Positions 8,993 to 17,201 of a DNA stretch of 64,000 nt are shown here, piece by piece. How positions within the stretch are numbered: position 1 is the stretch's first letter; the number at the start of each line of letters is the position of its first letter. A program made the translations under genes and the position numbers. The DNA is from Palsa-504 sp963787645 (GTDB lineage: Bacteria; Actinomycetota; Actinomycetes; Streptosporangiales; Streptosporangiaceae): positions 1 to 64,000 of the forward strand of contig CAWBDS010000003.1 of the NCBI GenBank assembly GCA_963787645.1. Reading direction: 5' to 3'. A model generated the notes under the pieces. That model saw only the letters and a list, made by a program, of their open reading frames with translations, was not told where the DNA came from and did no database searches.

Positions 8993-9889
8993 ATGGACAA
9001 GCGCCTGGCCTTCATGACCGAGCTGATCGAGCCGCTGCGCGTCCCGCCGGGCAGCGCGGTGGACCTGCCGCGGGACCACGACCCGGCGTACACCGGGCCG
9101 GTGAGCCGACCGCAGGCCGCGGCGCTGCTGGCCGACGGGACCGAGTTGCTGGCCGAGTACCAGGACCGGCTGGCGGCCCAGGACACCTTCGGCGTGCTGC
9201 TGGTCCTGCAGGGCATCGACGCGGCGGGCAAGGACGGCACGATCAAGCACGTGATGAGCGGGCTCAACCCGCAGGCGGTGCAGGTCCAGTCGTTCAAGCA
9301 GCCGTCGGCGCAGGAGCTGAACCACGACTTCCTGTGGCGGTACCAGGTCGCCCTGCCGGGGCGGGGCCGGATCGGCATCTTCAACCGGTCCCACTACGAG
9401 GAGGTGCTGGTGGTCCGGGTGCACTCGGACCTGCTGGCCGCCGAGAAGATGCCCGCGGTGTCCGGGTCCGGGGTGTGGACGCGGCGCTACCGGGAGATCA
9501 ACGACTGGGAGCACTACCTGGTCGACAACGGCATCAGCGTGGTCAAGATCATGCTGAACCTGTCCAAGCACGAGCAGGCCAAGCGGTTCCTCAAGCGCAT
9601 CGACCACCCGGAGAAGAACTGGAAGTTCTCCCCCAGCGACGTCCGGGAGCGGCAGTACTGGGACGACTATCAGCGGGCCTTCCAGGACATGCTGAGCCAC
9701 ACCAGCACCCAGTGGGCCCCGTGGTACGTGGTGCCCGCCGACCACAAGTGGTTCACCCGGCTGGCCACGGCCGCGATCCTGGTCAGCGCGCTGGAGGCGA
9801 TCAACCCCCGGTACCCGGCGGCCGATCCCGCCAATGTGGCGCAGATGGCGCAGGTCAAGACGGAACTGGCCGCCGAGCTCGGGCGTTAG
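8993..9889 (+). CDS. Polyphosphate kinase 2 (PPK2) family protein
   Basis: PPK2 enzymes move phosphate between polyphosphate and nucleotides. The 298-residue protein has the P-loop GIDAAGKDGTIK (about residues 75-86), the Walker B-like GRIGIFNRSHYEEVLV (about 122-137) and the lid-region HPEKNWKFSPSDVRERQYWDDY (split: HPEKNWKFSP then DVRERQYWDDY). It is the length of a single-domain PPK2. The 'PPK2 family' form with ...NPQAVQVQSFKQPS is common in actinobacteria. Whether it makes NMP, NDP or NTP products cannot be read off. The ATG at 8993 is used; an in-frame GTG at 8984 is an alternative. Its TAG stop overlaps the stop of the convergent 9886-12900 gene. Confidence 0.93.
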   Translation: MDKRLAFMTELIEPLRVPPGSAVDLPRDHDPAYTGPVSRPQAAALLADGTELLAEYQDRLAAQDTFGVLLVLQGIDAAGKDGTIKHVMSGLNPQAVQVQSFKQPSAQELNHDFLWRYQVALPGRGRIGIFNRSHYEEVLVVRVHSDLLAAEKMPAVSGSGVWTRRYREINDWEHYLVDNGISVVKIMLNLSKHEQAKRFLKRIDHPEKNWKFSPSDVRERQYWDDYQRAFQDMLSHTSTQWAPWYVVPADHKWFTRLATAAILVSALEAINPRYPAADPANVAQMAQVKTELAAELGR

Positions 9890-12800
9890 CCGGGCAGCAC
9901 GGCCAGGCGGATGACGCGGCCGTGCTCGGCGGACACGGCCAGCCGCAGCCGGTCCCGGCACACCTCCAGCAAGATCTCGCGCAGCCCGGGCTCGCGGACC
10001 GCGAAGGCGTGCTCGCCCTGGCAGTCGCGCAGCACGAAACCGTCGAGGTCGCCGAAGCAGTCGAACAGGACTTCGGCCACCTTGCCGATGAGCTCCTCGT
10101 GGTGCTCGGGCGGCAGGCGGCCGCCCGGCTCGGGCTGGTAGCCGCCCAGCGACGGCGGGATGGCCTGGGCGTGGCCGCCGAGCCCGTCGACCCGGGCCGC
10201 GATCAGGTCTACGTAGCGGACCAGCACCGGATACCAGCGATCGCCCGGGGACCACGCCGCCAGACGGGCCTTGAACACCGCCAGCAGGTCTTCTTCGGCG
10301 CCGAGCATCGTTTCCGCCGTGCTGACGGGGATCTTTACCTGGAAGCTGCCCACCACGTATCGTTCGGTAATCGAATCGTCGTCCGCCGTCGCGGCCTGTT
10401 CCTCCGGTGCGGCGGAGGCAATGAGGTGGCCGGTGCGGGCCTGAATCTGGATCGGCTGCGGCACGGTCACGGTCCGGGTGCCGATCCGGCGGATCACGAC
10501 GTCGAACTCCTGGCCCTTGACCACGGTCGGTGGCAGGTCCACGGTCAGCAGCCCGGCCAAGCCCACCCCGGCCCCGGGCGGGATCGGCACGTAGGTCAGG
10601 CCGGACGTGGTCTGGCACTGCACGGTGTTCGCGTCGGCCGCGGTCAGGGCCTGCAGGCCGTAGAGCTGCGCGCTGAGGCTCACGATCTGCGCCGCGCTGG
10701 CCGCCGGCCAGTAGATGCGCGCGGTGCTGCCGACCGGGGTGTTGCCCCAGTCGATCATCAGCTCGTCCGGGAGCGCGGCCGCCGCCGGGCTGGGCCGCGC
10801 GTCGAACGTCTGCGGGATCAGGTGGGTGGCCGGCGAGCCCGGGTTGTCCGACGTGGTGACCTGCAGGTTGCGCTGCGCGAGCTGGGCGCTGAGCTCGGGG
10901 GACGGCGTGACCCCGTTGGCCACCTCGATCGGGTCGCCCGGGTAGGCGATCTGCGCCACCAGGCAGTGGTGGCCACTGGGCAGCAGGTTCTGCACCACGG
11001 TGTTGCTGACCTTGAACGTCGGGTCGTACACGTTCAGGAAGCACCCGAAGTAGGCCCACTGCGCGTCGCCCTGGCGGATCTCGATGGTCTGGTTGTTCGC
11101 CCCGCCCGGGCCGTACTCCGGGTCGGTCGGCGAGCTGAAGTCCGGCGTGTTGGAGGTGGCGAAGAACGGGATCGTGTGGCTGTCCGACGGGGCCAGCGGC
11201 CACAGCGGGTTGCCGCCGGAATCGGTGTGGCTCGGGTAGGTCTCGGTCGGGTTCCAGTCGGTGTCGGCGGTCTGCGTGCCCCACAACCGGAAGAACACCC
11301 GCACGCCCGCCGCTTGCCCGGCGGTCCCCTGCGAACCGCGCAGCCGGACCCGGGCCACCGCGAAGTTGTAGTTGTTGTAGCGCGTGGAGCCGACCTTGGT
11401 ATACGGGGTCACCGAGGAGTCCCCGGTGTACGCGCCGGCCTGGCCCGGCAGGATCGAGTTGCTCACGTCGAACGGATCGGTGCCGCTGGGGTCGCCGTAG
11501 TGGGTGTTCAGGAACTTGATCAGGGCCCGGATGTAGGTGTAGGCGCCGGTGATGCCGTCGCTGGCGAAGGCCGGGCCGCCGGTCACGGTCACGTTGCGGC
11601 CCGGGATGGCGGTGAAGACTCGCAGGTCCTGGCTGAGCCACGGGACGTTCTGGGCGCTCGGGTCCGGGTTGGCCAGGACGTTGCTGAAGTACGGGTCGGC
11701 GCCCGCGGTGAAGAAGAACTCGGTGGTGGCCGGGAAGTCCGTGCCGAGCAGGGTGATCGAGCTGGTGCCGGCGGCGGGGGTCACGCCGCTGGCCGGGAAC
11801 GCGCCCTCGGTGCCGGCGGTGAACAGCATGTCGTAGGGGAACAAGATGCGCTGCGGGACGTACGGGTTGCCGGTCTGGTACTCGGCGCCCTCGACGTCGA
11901 GCGCGGTGCTCACCCCGGTGAACGCGACGTCCGGGAGCGCGGGCGCGGCGGACCCGACGACCTGCCGGTTAAAGCCCTCGAGGGCGAGCCAGAACCCGGT
12001 CGGGTACCGGCCGGACGCGGTGTCGACGATGTCGGTGACCTCGTCCCGGCTCCAGGTATCCTTGACCCCCCAGAAGGACAGCGAGCCGAGCGGGTAGGGG
12101 TCATCCAGGTTGCCGGCGGTGATCGTAGAGGTCCCGGGGAAGGCCACGTCAAGCAGCTGCTTGAAGTACGGGAACGGATCGCTGGAGTCACCGGTGAGGT
12201 TCTTGTACACGCTGCCGAGCTCATCCGCGCCGGCCGCCACGATCTGGTCGATGGTGAAGCCGAGCTGCGTGAACAGGTAGTAGATGAACAAGATCGCGCA
12301 GCCGACCTGGGGCACGAAGCCGTTCTGGGTGCCGTCGACGTGGTTGACGAAATCGGCCCGGGCGGTGGACTGCAGCCACGTAAAGGCGATGTCGTAGCCG
12401 GCGGTCAGCGACAGGCTCTGGTTGTTCAGCAGCAGGAACTGGGTGCCCAGGAACCGGGACAGTCCCTCGCCCGCGCTGCCCTCGTTGCCGCCGGAGGTCC
12501 AGGTACCGCCGTACCAGCCCTTCCCCTGGGCGTCCATGAACATCTCCACGACCTCGGAGACGAGCAGGTAGCGCACGAACCAGGAGTTCACGGACGCGGT
12601 GGCGCTGTTGGCCGCCAGCCCCGGGATGAGCGTGATAGGGCCGCCCAGGTTCGGCCAGCTCGCGCCGGTTCCGCCGTTCGCGGTGTTCCCGGCCTGGATC
12701 TGGACCGTCATCAGGCCCGACCAGGGCGACGCGATGCCGCCGAACCAGCTGGTCATGAGCTCGAAGTCGCTGTCGATCCCGGCCATCAGCGCGGTCGCGG

Positions 12801-12900
12801 CGGCCTGGCCGACCGACTGGTCCAGGGTCGAGTCGTACTCGACCTGGTAGTGCGCGGTCTTGCCGTCGTTGGCCAGGCCGGTGGTCACAAACGTCGCCAT
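9886..12900 (-). CDS. Large protein of unknown function, 1004 residues
   Basis: Not recognised. It starts MATFVTTGLANDG with no signal peptide or membrane segment. Residues 1-340 contain WFVRYLLVSEVVEMFMDAQ-GKGW and GNEGSAGEGLSRFLG, reminiscent of a metallopeptidase region in layout but with Ser where a zinc-binding His would be expected, so no activity is claimed. Residues about 400-880 are rich in beta-strand-type sequence with Gly/Pro/Asn turns (for example SSITLLGTDFPATTEFFF), suggesting stacked beta domains. The last 130 residues are more helical and charged (EEDLLAVFKARLAAW, HHEELIGKVAEVLFDCFGDL). It is transcribed alone: converging on PPK2 with overlapping stops and divergent from the remnant operon at 13 kb. 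Codon use looks like its neighbours. Likely a cytoplasmic or leaderless-exported beta-rich protein. Confidence 0.8.
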   Translation of the reverse strand: MATFVTTGLANDGKTAHYQVEYDSTLDQSVGQAAATALMAGIDSDFELMTSWFGGIASPWSGLMTVQIQAGNTANGGTGASWPNLGGPITLIPGLAANSATASVNSWFVRYLLVSEVVEMFMDAQGKGWYGGTWTSGGNEGSAGEGLSRFLGTQFLLLNNQSLSLTAGYDIAFTWLQSTARADFVNHVDGTQNGFVPQVGCAILFIYYLFTQLGFTIDQIVAAGADELGSVYKNLTGDSSDPFPYFKQLLDVAFPGTSTITAGNLDDPYPLGSLSFWGVKDTWSRDEVTDIVDTASGRYPTGFWLALEGFNRQVVGSAAPALPDVAFTGVSTALDVEGAEYQTGNPYVPQRILFPYDMLFTAGTEGAFPASGVTPAAGTSSITLLGTDFPATTEFFFTAGADPYFSNVLANPDPSAQNVPWLSQDLRVFTAIPGRNVTVTGGPAFASDGITGAYTYIRALIKFLNTHYGDPSGTDPFDVSNSILPGQAGAYTGDSSVTPYTKVGSTRYNNYNFAVARVRLRGSQGTAGQAAGVRVFFRLWGTQTADTDWNPTETYPSHTDSGGNPLWPLAPSDSHTIPFFATSNTPDFSSPTDPEYGPGGANNQTIEIRQGDAQWAYFGCFLNVYDPTFKVSNTVVQNLLPSGHHCLVAQIAYPGDPIEVANGVTPSPELSAQLAQRNLQVTTSDNPGSPATHLIPQTFDARPSPAAAALPDELMIDWGNTPVGSTARIYWPAASAAQIVSLSAQLYGLQALTAADANTVQCQTTSGLTYVPIPPGAGVGLAGLLTVDLPPTVVKGQEFDVVIRRIGTRTVTVPQPIQIQARTGHLIASAAPEEQAATADDDSITERYVVGSFQVKIPVSTAETMLGAEEDLLAVFKARLAAWSPGDRWYPVLVRYVDLIAARVDGLGGHAQAIPPSLGGYQPEPGGRLPPEHHEELIGKVAEVLFDCFGDLDGFVLRDCQGEHAFAVREPGLREILLEVCRDRLRLAVSAEHGRVIRLAVLPG

Positions 12901-12972
12901 GTCACGTCCCCCAGACTCAGATGAGCACCCTCTCGACCTAGCGGGGGCGGCCAGGGCGCCGTTGATACGTTG

Positions 12973-13454
12973 GTGCGGGTGGAGGTCCCGGCGCCGTGCC
13001 GGCTGCGTGAGGTGACGGTCGCGCCCGAGTGGACCGGCTGTAACCAGCACCTGACCGAGTCCGCCTGCCTGCTGGTCATGGGCGAGAGCTCGGACGCGTT
13101 CCTCCGGTGGTTCGGGGCGGACGACGCCTACCGCGCGGCGGGGCAGTCGCTGTACACGGTGGAGACGCACCTGCGCGAGGCGCGCGAGGGCGAGCGGCTC
13201 AGCTGACCATCCAGGTGCTCGGCATGGACGCTAAGCGGCTGCACATCGTGCCCGAGATGTACCGGAACCCGGCCGGCGACCTGATCGCCACCGCGGAGCA
13301 GCTGCTGCTGCACGTGGACACGCGGGCGGGGCGGGCCGCGCCGTTCCCTGGGCCGGTGGCGGCTCGGCTCCGGAAGATCCGGGCGGCGCACGCCGCGTTG
13401 CCGGTCCCGTCGCACGTGGGGCGCCCGATCCGTATCCCGGCTGCGGAGGCCTAG
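12973..13454 (+). pseudogene. Decayed hotdog-fold thioesterase (carnitine-type)
   Basis: Hotdog thioesterase similar to those of carnitine/betaine pathways. The first frame gives EWTGCNQHLTESACLLVMGESSD...AGQSLYTVETHLREAREGERL, then the reading frame changes near 13195-13204 to IQVLGMDAKRLHIVPEMY...LLLHVDTRAGRAAPFPGPV. The family hallmark Asp-Tyr-Asn before the GH/QHL segment reads Gly-Cys-Asn here, so the catalytic Asp is gone as well as the frame. The stop touches the GTG of the following acyl-CoA dehydrogenase fragment, the remains of a coupled operon. GTG at 12973 or TTG at 12970 may be the start. Confidence 0.72.
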
Positions 13455-14039
13455 GTGGACTTCACGCTCAGCGAGGAGCAGCGGCTCATCGTGGACACCG
13501 TCCGGGCGTTCGTGGAGAACGAGCTGTACCCGCACGAGGACGAGGTCGAGCGGCGGGACGAGGTGCCAGCCGAGCTGGCCGCGCAGATCCGGGCCAAGGC
13601 CATCGCGGCCGGGCTGTACGCGGCCAACATGCCCGCGGAGCCGGGCGGCGGCGGGCTGGACACGGTGTCGGTGGTGCTGGTCGAGCGGGAGCTGGGCCGG
13701 GCCAGCTACGCACTGCAGATGCTGGTCGAGCGGCCGAGCAACATCCTGCAAGGGTGCAACGCGGCCCAGCGGGAGCGGTACCTGATCCCGGCCATCCGGG
13801 GCGAGCGGCACGACTGCGTGGCCATGACCGAGCCGGGATCCGGGTCGGACGTGCGGTCCATGTCGACCACCGCGCGGCGGGACGGGGACTGCTGGGTGAT
13901 CAACGGCACCAAGCACTTCATCAGCGACGCCGACGTGGCCAACTTCGTCATCTTGTTCGCGGCCACCGGCGGGTTCGCCGAGCCCAGGAAGCAGAGCACC
14001 GCGTTCCTGGTGGACAAGGACTCCCCGGGCCGGAGGGTT
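13455..14039 (+). pseudogene. Truncated acyl-CoA dehydrogenase (CaiA-like)
   Basis: N-terminal half of an acyl-CoA dehydrogenase: VDFTLSEEQRLIVDTVRAFVENELYPHED at the start, then MTEPGSGSDV (FAD/substrate region) and GDCWVINGTKHFISDADVANFVI. It stops resembling the family after FLVDKDSPGRRV, about residue 195 of an expected 380-400. There the frame runs straight into the start of an enoyl-CoA hydratase gene, so a deletion has removed the dehydrogenase C-terminal half with its catalytic Glu. Order thioesterase - dehydrogenase - hydratase suggests a former carnitine or crotonobetaine catabolic operon; that assignment is inference. Confidence 0.8.
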
Positions 14040-14761
14040 ATGGGCGTCTCGGTGCGGGCGGACGGCCCGGTGCTGGTCATCACCCCGGACCGGCCTGAGG
14101 CCAACGCGATCGACGTGGCGGCCAGCCGCGAGCTGTACGCGGCGTTCGACCGGTTGCGCCGGGAAGCCGAACCACGGGCCAGGCGGGTTCGCCGGGGCGG
14201 GCGAGCGGTTCTTCAGCGCGGGCTGGGACCTTCACGCGGCTGCCGCTGGCGAGGGGATCGAGGCCGACCACGGGCCAGGCGGGTTCGCCGGGCTGACCGA
14301 GTTCTTCGATCTGGGCAAGCCGGTCATCGCCGCGGTCAACGGGCTGGCCCTGGACGGCGGGTTCGAGCTGGTGCTCCGGCCTAGTCCCGGGCGCGGGCGG
14401 CCTGCTGCGGCTGGCCGCCCGGCTGCCGCGCCCGGTCGCGGTGGAGTGGCTGCTCACCAGCCGGCGGGTGAGCGCGGCCGAGGCGGCCCGCTGGGGACTG
14501 GTCAACCGGGTCGTGCCATTTGACGGCTTGCTGCCGGCCGCCCTCGATCTGGCTCGCACGATCAGCGCGTCGGCGCCGCTGTCGGTGGCGGCGGCGCTGG
14601 AGATCAGGTGCGAGACCGAGGGCGCCTCGGTGGCCGAGGGGTACCGGATCGTGCGCGGCGACGGCCTGCCCGCCTACCGGCGGATGCTGGACCCTGACGA
14701 CGCGCGCGAGGGCGTGCGAGCCTTCACCGAACGCCGCCCGCCCCGGTGGACCGGCCGCTAA
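14040..14761 (+). pseudogene. Decayed enoyl-CoA hydratase (CaiD-like)
   Basis: Crotonase-fold enzyme, probably carnitinyl-CoA dehydratase type. ATG at 14040 gives MGVSVRADGPVLVITPDRPEANAID, in frame with the preceding dehydrogenase fragment. The reading frame then shifts near 14170 (to GERFFSAGWDLHAAAAGEG and FDLGKPVIAAVNGLALDGGFEL) and again near 14385, where about 40 residues (the usual ACDLVVAA segment) are missing before RLAARLPRPVAVEWLLTSRRVSAAEAARWGLVN. The last part reads cleanly to PPRWTGR. The oxyanion-hole GGGFEL reads DGGFEL. Several independent lesions make this a true pseudogene. Confidence 0.8.
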
Positions 14762-14944
14762 CTCCGATGTCGCGCGCCTGACGCGCTCGGTGAACTCGGC
14801 CCAGGCCCGCGGGCTTACGTCGATCACGGGCCCGTCTGGGTTCTTGGTGTCGCGGACGGCAACCGTGTCCCGGCCGGTCCCGACCTCCACGCAGTTCTGG
14901 TTCGCGAAGCTGTAGCTGGACTTCCGCCAGTTCTCGTACGTCAT
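14381..14944 (-). CDS. DUF397 protein with antisense C-terminal extension
   Basis: The first ~57 residues are a standard DUF397 domain: NWRKSSYSFANQNCVEV, VAVRDTKNPDGPVIDVSPRAWAEF. These small actinobacterial proteins usually follow an XRE-type regulator gene and are thought to act with it. Here no intact regulator is found upstream (14945-15237). After FTERVRR the frame continues 130 more residues through the antisense of the enoyl-CoA hydratase remnant, without recognisable content, so the natural stop near 14770 appears lost. The ATG at 14944 lies in an AT-rich stretch with TGTGACATATC-type sequence that may hold its promoter. Confidence 0.6.
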   Translation of the reverse strand: MTYENWRKSSYSFANQNCVEVGTGRDTVAVRDTKNPDGPVIDVSPRAWAEFTERVRRATSELAAGPPGRAAFGEGSHALARVVRVQHPPVGGQAVAAHDPVPLGHRGALGLAPDLQRRRHRQRRRRADRASQIEGGRQQAVKWHDPVDQSPAGRLGRAHPPAGEQPLHRDRARQPGGQPQQAARARD

Positions 14945-15237
14945 GTCACTAAATGTGACATATCAGTTACATTATGAAAAGAGCTAATTCAGGGGATCTG
15001 CCTCTTTGTGATCGAGTCGTTACAATTAGCTTACGTCGCAGCGGAAGGCGAACTGGGTGGCGATGACCGACGGGGCATCCGGACCAGTACCCAGAGCGGT
15101 ACCGAGTCCAGCGAGCCGAACAGGGCGATGGCTTCCGGCCGGGACAAGACGCGGCCGGCGCCGTATCCAGCGTCCCACTCCTGCCCGACACCGCTTCAAT
15201 GGCTGCGGCCGCTAGCTGCAGCGCCTCGTGAGCACAG
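14945..15237. other. Intergenic stretch, no supportable gene
   Basis: Holds an AT-rich 50-bp segment next to the DUF397 start (promoter-like), then GC-rich sequence without a convincing frame. A minus-strand reading containing SRPEAIALFGSLDSVPLWVLVRMP looks protein-like and could be a leftover of an upstream partner of the DUF397 gene, cut by the ISKra4-type insertion, but I do not recognise it. Confidence 0.4.
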
Positions 15238-15244
15238 CACCGAT

Positions 15245-15280
15245 GGAACATGGGTGTCGCTATGACGACACCAATGTTCC
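15245..15280. repeat. Hairpin formed by two opposed IS ends
   Basis: GGAACATGGGTGTCG (15245-15259) pairs with CGACACCAATGTTCC (15266-15280) with one mismatch, around a six-base loop. Each arm is part of the ISKra4-type terminal repeat, so two end sequences face each other at the left boundary. Confidence 0.75.
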
Positions 15281-15380
15281 ATGGGTGTGTTTCTTATGGG
15301 GTTGTCGGCAATGGGTGTCTGGGGGGCTGCGTCCTGTTACGTTCGGGTTGTCAGGTATCCGGGACAGGCAGGGAGGCGTG

Positions 15381-16841
15381 ATGGCGGAGGGGTCGTTCGA
15401 GCGGTCGCGGGAGGCGTTCGCGCAGGCGGAGGAGTGGCTGGCCGGGCCGGAGGCGGCAGAGCTGGATCACGCGGGCCTGGAGGAGGAACTGGCCGGGCGG
15501 GGCCGGGAGATCCAGCGGCTGCTGCTGCAAGATCACCTGGACACGCGGGCGGCCGCTGAGCAGCGGTTAGCGCGGGTGGACGGCCCGGACAGGGTGACCC
15601 GCAGCTGGGCCGAGCGGGGACATGACCGGACGCTGGCCAGCATCTTCGGGCCGGTGACGGTGACCCGGATCGCCTACCGGGGCCGGGGTGTCCCGAACGT
15701 GCACCTGGCGGACGGGCAGCTGAACATGCCGGCCGGGAAGCATTCGCACGGGCTGGCCAAGATGACCGCGGCCGCGTGCGCGGCCGGGTCGCTGGGGCAG
15801 GCATGCGCGCTGGTCCGGGAGCGGACCGGGTCCGCGCTGGGGACCCGGCAGGCCCAGCAGCTGGCCCGGGACGCCGCCGCCGATTTCGAGGACTTCTACG
15901 CCAGCAGGCGGCGGCCGCCCGGCGCCGCGCCCGGTGACGTGCTGGTCATCTCCTGTGACGGCAAGGGCATCATGGTCCGGCCCGGGGAACTGCGGCCCCG
16001 CGCCCAGCGGCTGGCCGCCAAGGCCGTCCCCAAGCAGGACGGGCGGCTGTCCCGCGGCGAGGTCCGGACCCGCAAGCGGATGGCCAAGGTCGCCGCGGTC
16101 TTCGACGTCACCCCGGTCCCGCGCACCCCCGCCGCCATCATGGGACCCGGTCCCCGGCCGCCCGGCCCCAAGGCCACCGGAAAGTGGCTGACCGCCAGCG
16201 TGGCCGCCGACGCCGCCCAGGTCGTGGCCGCCGCGTTCGCCGAAGCCGGCCGCCGCGACCCGGACCGCCAGCGGACCTGGATCGCGCTGGCCGACGGCAA
16301 CAAAGACCAGATCGCCTGGATCGGCGCCCAGGCCGCCGCCCGCGGCACCGCTATCCCCGTCATCTGCGACTTCATCCACGTCCTGGAATACCTGTGGGAC
16401 GCCGCCTGGTGCTGGTTCCCCGAAGCCAGCCCTGACGCCGGCCCCTGGGTCCGGGACCGCGCCGCCGCCATCTTGGACGGCCACGCGGATCACGTCGCCG
16501 CCGGCATCCGCGCCGACGCCGCCGCCGGCCTGAGCACGGCTAAGCGCAAGGCCGCCGCCCGCACCGCCGGCTACCTGGAAGCCAAGACCCCCTTCCTGGA
16601 CTACCCCCGGGCGCTCGCGGCCGGGTGGCCCATCTCCACCGGTGTCATCGAAGGCGCCTGCCGCCACCTGGTCAAAGACCGCATGGACATCACCGGCGCC
16701 CGCTGGGGCGTTGACACCGCCGAAGCCATCCTCAAACTCCGCGCCCTCCAAGCCAACAGCGACTTCGACGAGTACTGGGCCTACCACCTGCGCCGCGAAC
16801 ACCAGCGCAACCACCCGCCCGCCTACACCCTCGCCGCCTGA
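15381..16841 (+). CDS. ISKra4-family transposase
   Basis: 486-residue transposase. Starts MAEGSFERSREAFAQAEEWL after GGGAGG; an extended frame from 15228 runs through the IS end and is not the start. Recognisable blocks: SIFGPVTVTRIAYRGRG, LNMPAGKHSHGLAKMTAAACA, VLVISCDGKGIMVRP with the first catalytic Asp, IALADGNKDQIAWIGAQ and VICDFIHVLEYLWDAAWCWFPE with the second Asp, and the C-terminal STGVIEGACRHLVKDRMDITGARWG with the Glu. All three acidic residues are intact, so it may be active. Confidence 0.95.
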   Translation: MAEGSFERSREAFAQAEEWLAGPEAAELDHAGLEEELAGRGREIQRLLLQDHLDTRAAAEQRLARVDGPDRVTRSWAERGHDRTLASIFGPVTVTRIAYRGRGVPNVHLADGQLNMPAGKHSHGLAKMTAAACAAGSLGQACALVRERTGSALGTRQAQQLARDAAADFEDFYASRRRPPGAAPGDVLVISCDGKGIMVRPGELRPRAQRLAAKAVPKQDGRLSRGEVRTRKRMAKVAAVFDVTPVPRTPAAIMGPGPRPPGPKATGKWLTASVAADAAQVVAAAFAEAGRRDPDRQRTWIALADGNKDQIAWIGAQAAARGTAIPVICDFIHVLEYLWDAAWCWFPEASPDAGPWVRDRAAAILDGHADHVAAGIRADAAAGLSTAKRKAAARTAGYLEAKTPFLDYPRALAAGWPISTGVIEGACRHLVKDRMDITGARWGVDTAEAILKLRALQANSDFDEYWAYHLRREHQRNHPPAYTLAA

Positions 16842-16983
16842 CCCCAACTTCAAAAGAAACGCACCCATGTTCCATCGGTGTCGTTGCGGGCTGCGGGCAG
16901 CGAGGCGGGGCGGGGAGGGTGCGGGGTGGGTGGTGTGCGAGTGAAGGCTGGGGACGGATCCGGGGCGGGCGTTTAGCATTCGG

Positions 16984-17201
16984 CTAGAGCACCGCGGCCT
17001 GGAGCTCGCGGCGGGAGGTGACCAGGGCCGGTTGCCGACCGGTTCGGCGGCCGCGATCGTCGCGGACCCGGCGCAGCAGGCCGTCCAGGACCGCGCCTTC
17101 GCGGTCGCGCCCAGGTAGCACCCAGCCCTCCGGAGTCACACGACGGATGCTCAAACCTTCAACAAGAATCCTAAGCCGGTGGCAGGCCTGGCTCGAGGAG
17201 A
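16984..17201 (-). other. Possible remnant of an unidentified coding sequence
   Basis: Between the IS element and allantoicase about 320 bp hold no intact gene. A minus-strand frame ending at 16984 reads VEGLSIRRVTPEGWVLPGRD-REGAVLDGLLRRVRD and has protein-like composition, but lacks a good start and I do not recognise it. A short plus-strand frame at 17018-17239 is low-complexity Arg/Ser/Pro and is probably noise. Confidence 0.25.

Larger units (their letters stand above)
15238..16883 (+). mobile_element. ISKra4-family insertion sequence
   Basis: Terminal inverted repeats: 15266-15295 and the complement of 16854-16883 agree at 25 of 30 positions (core CATGGGTGyGTTTCTT). A further copy of the outer end, CACCGATGGAACATGGGTG at 15238-15256, is identical over 19 bases to the complement of the right end, so the left boundary is either 15238 or 15266. 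The element is about 1.62-1.65 kb with a single complete transposase gene. No target duplication was seen. Confidence 0.8.

Noticed and set aside
9334..12924. 1196-residue open frame on the plus strand
   Set aside because: Overlaps PPK2 in another frame and is antisense to the 1004-residue gene; Arg/Gly/Val-rich with no family features.
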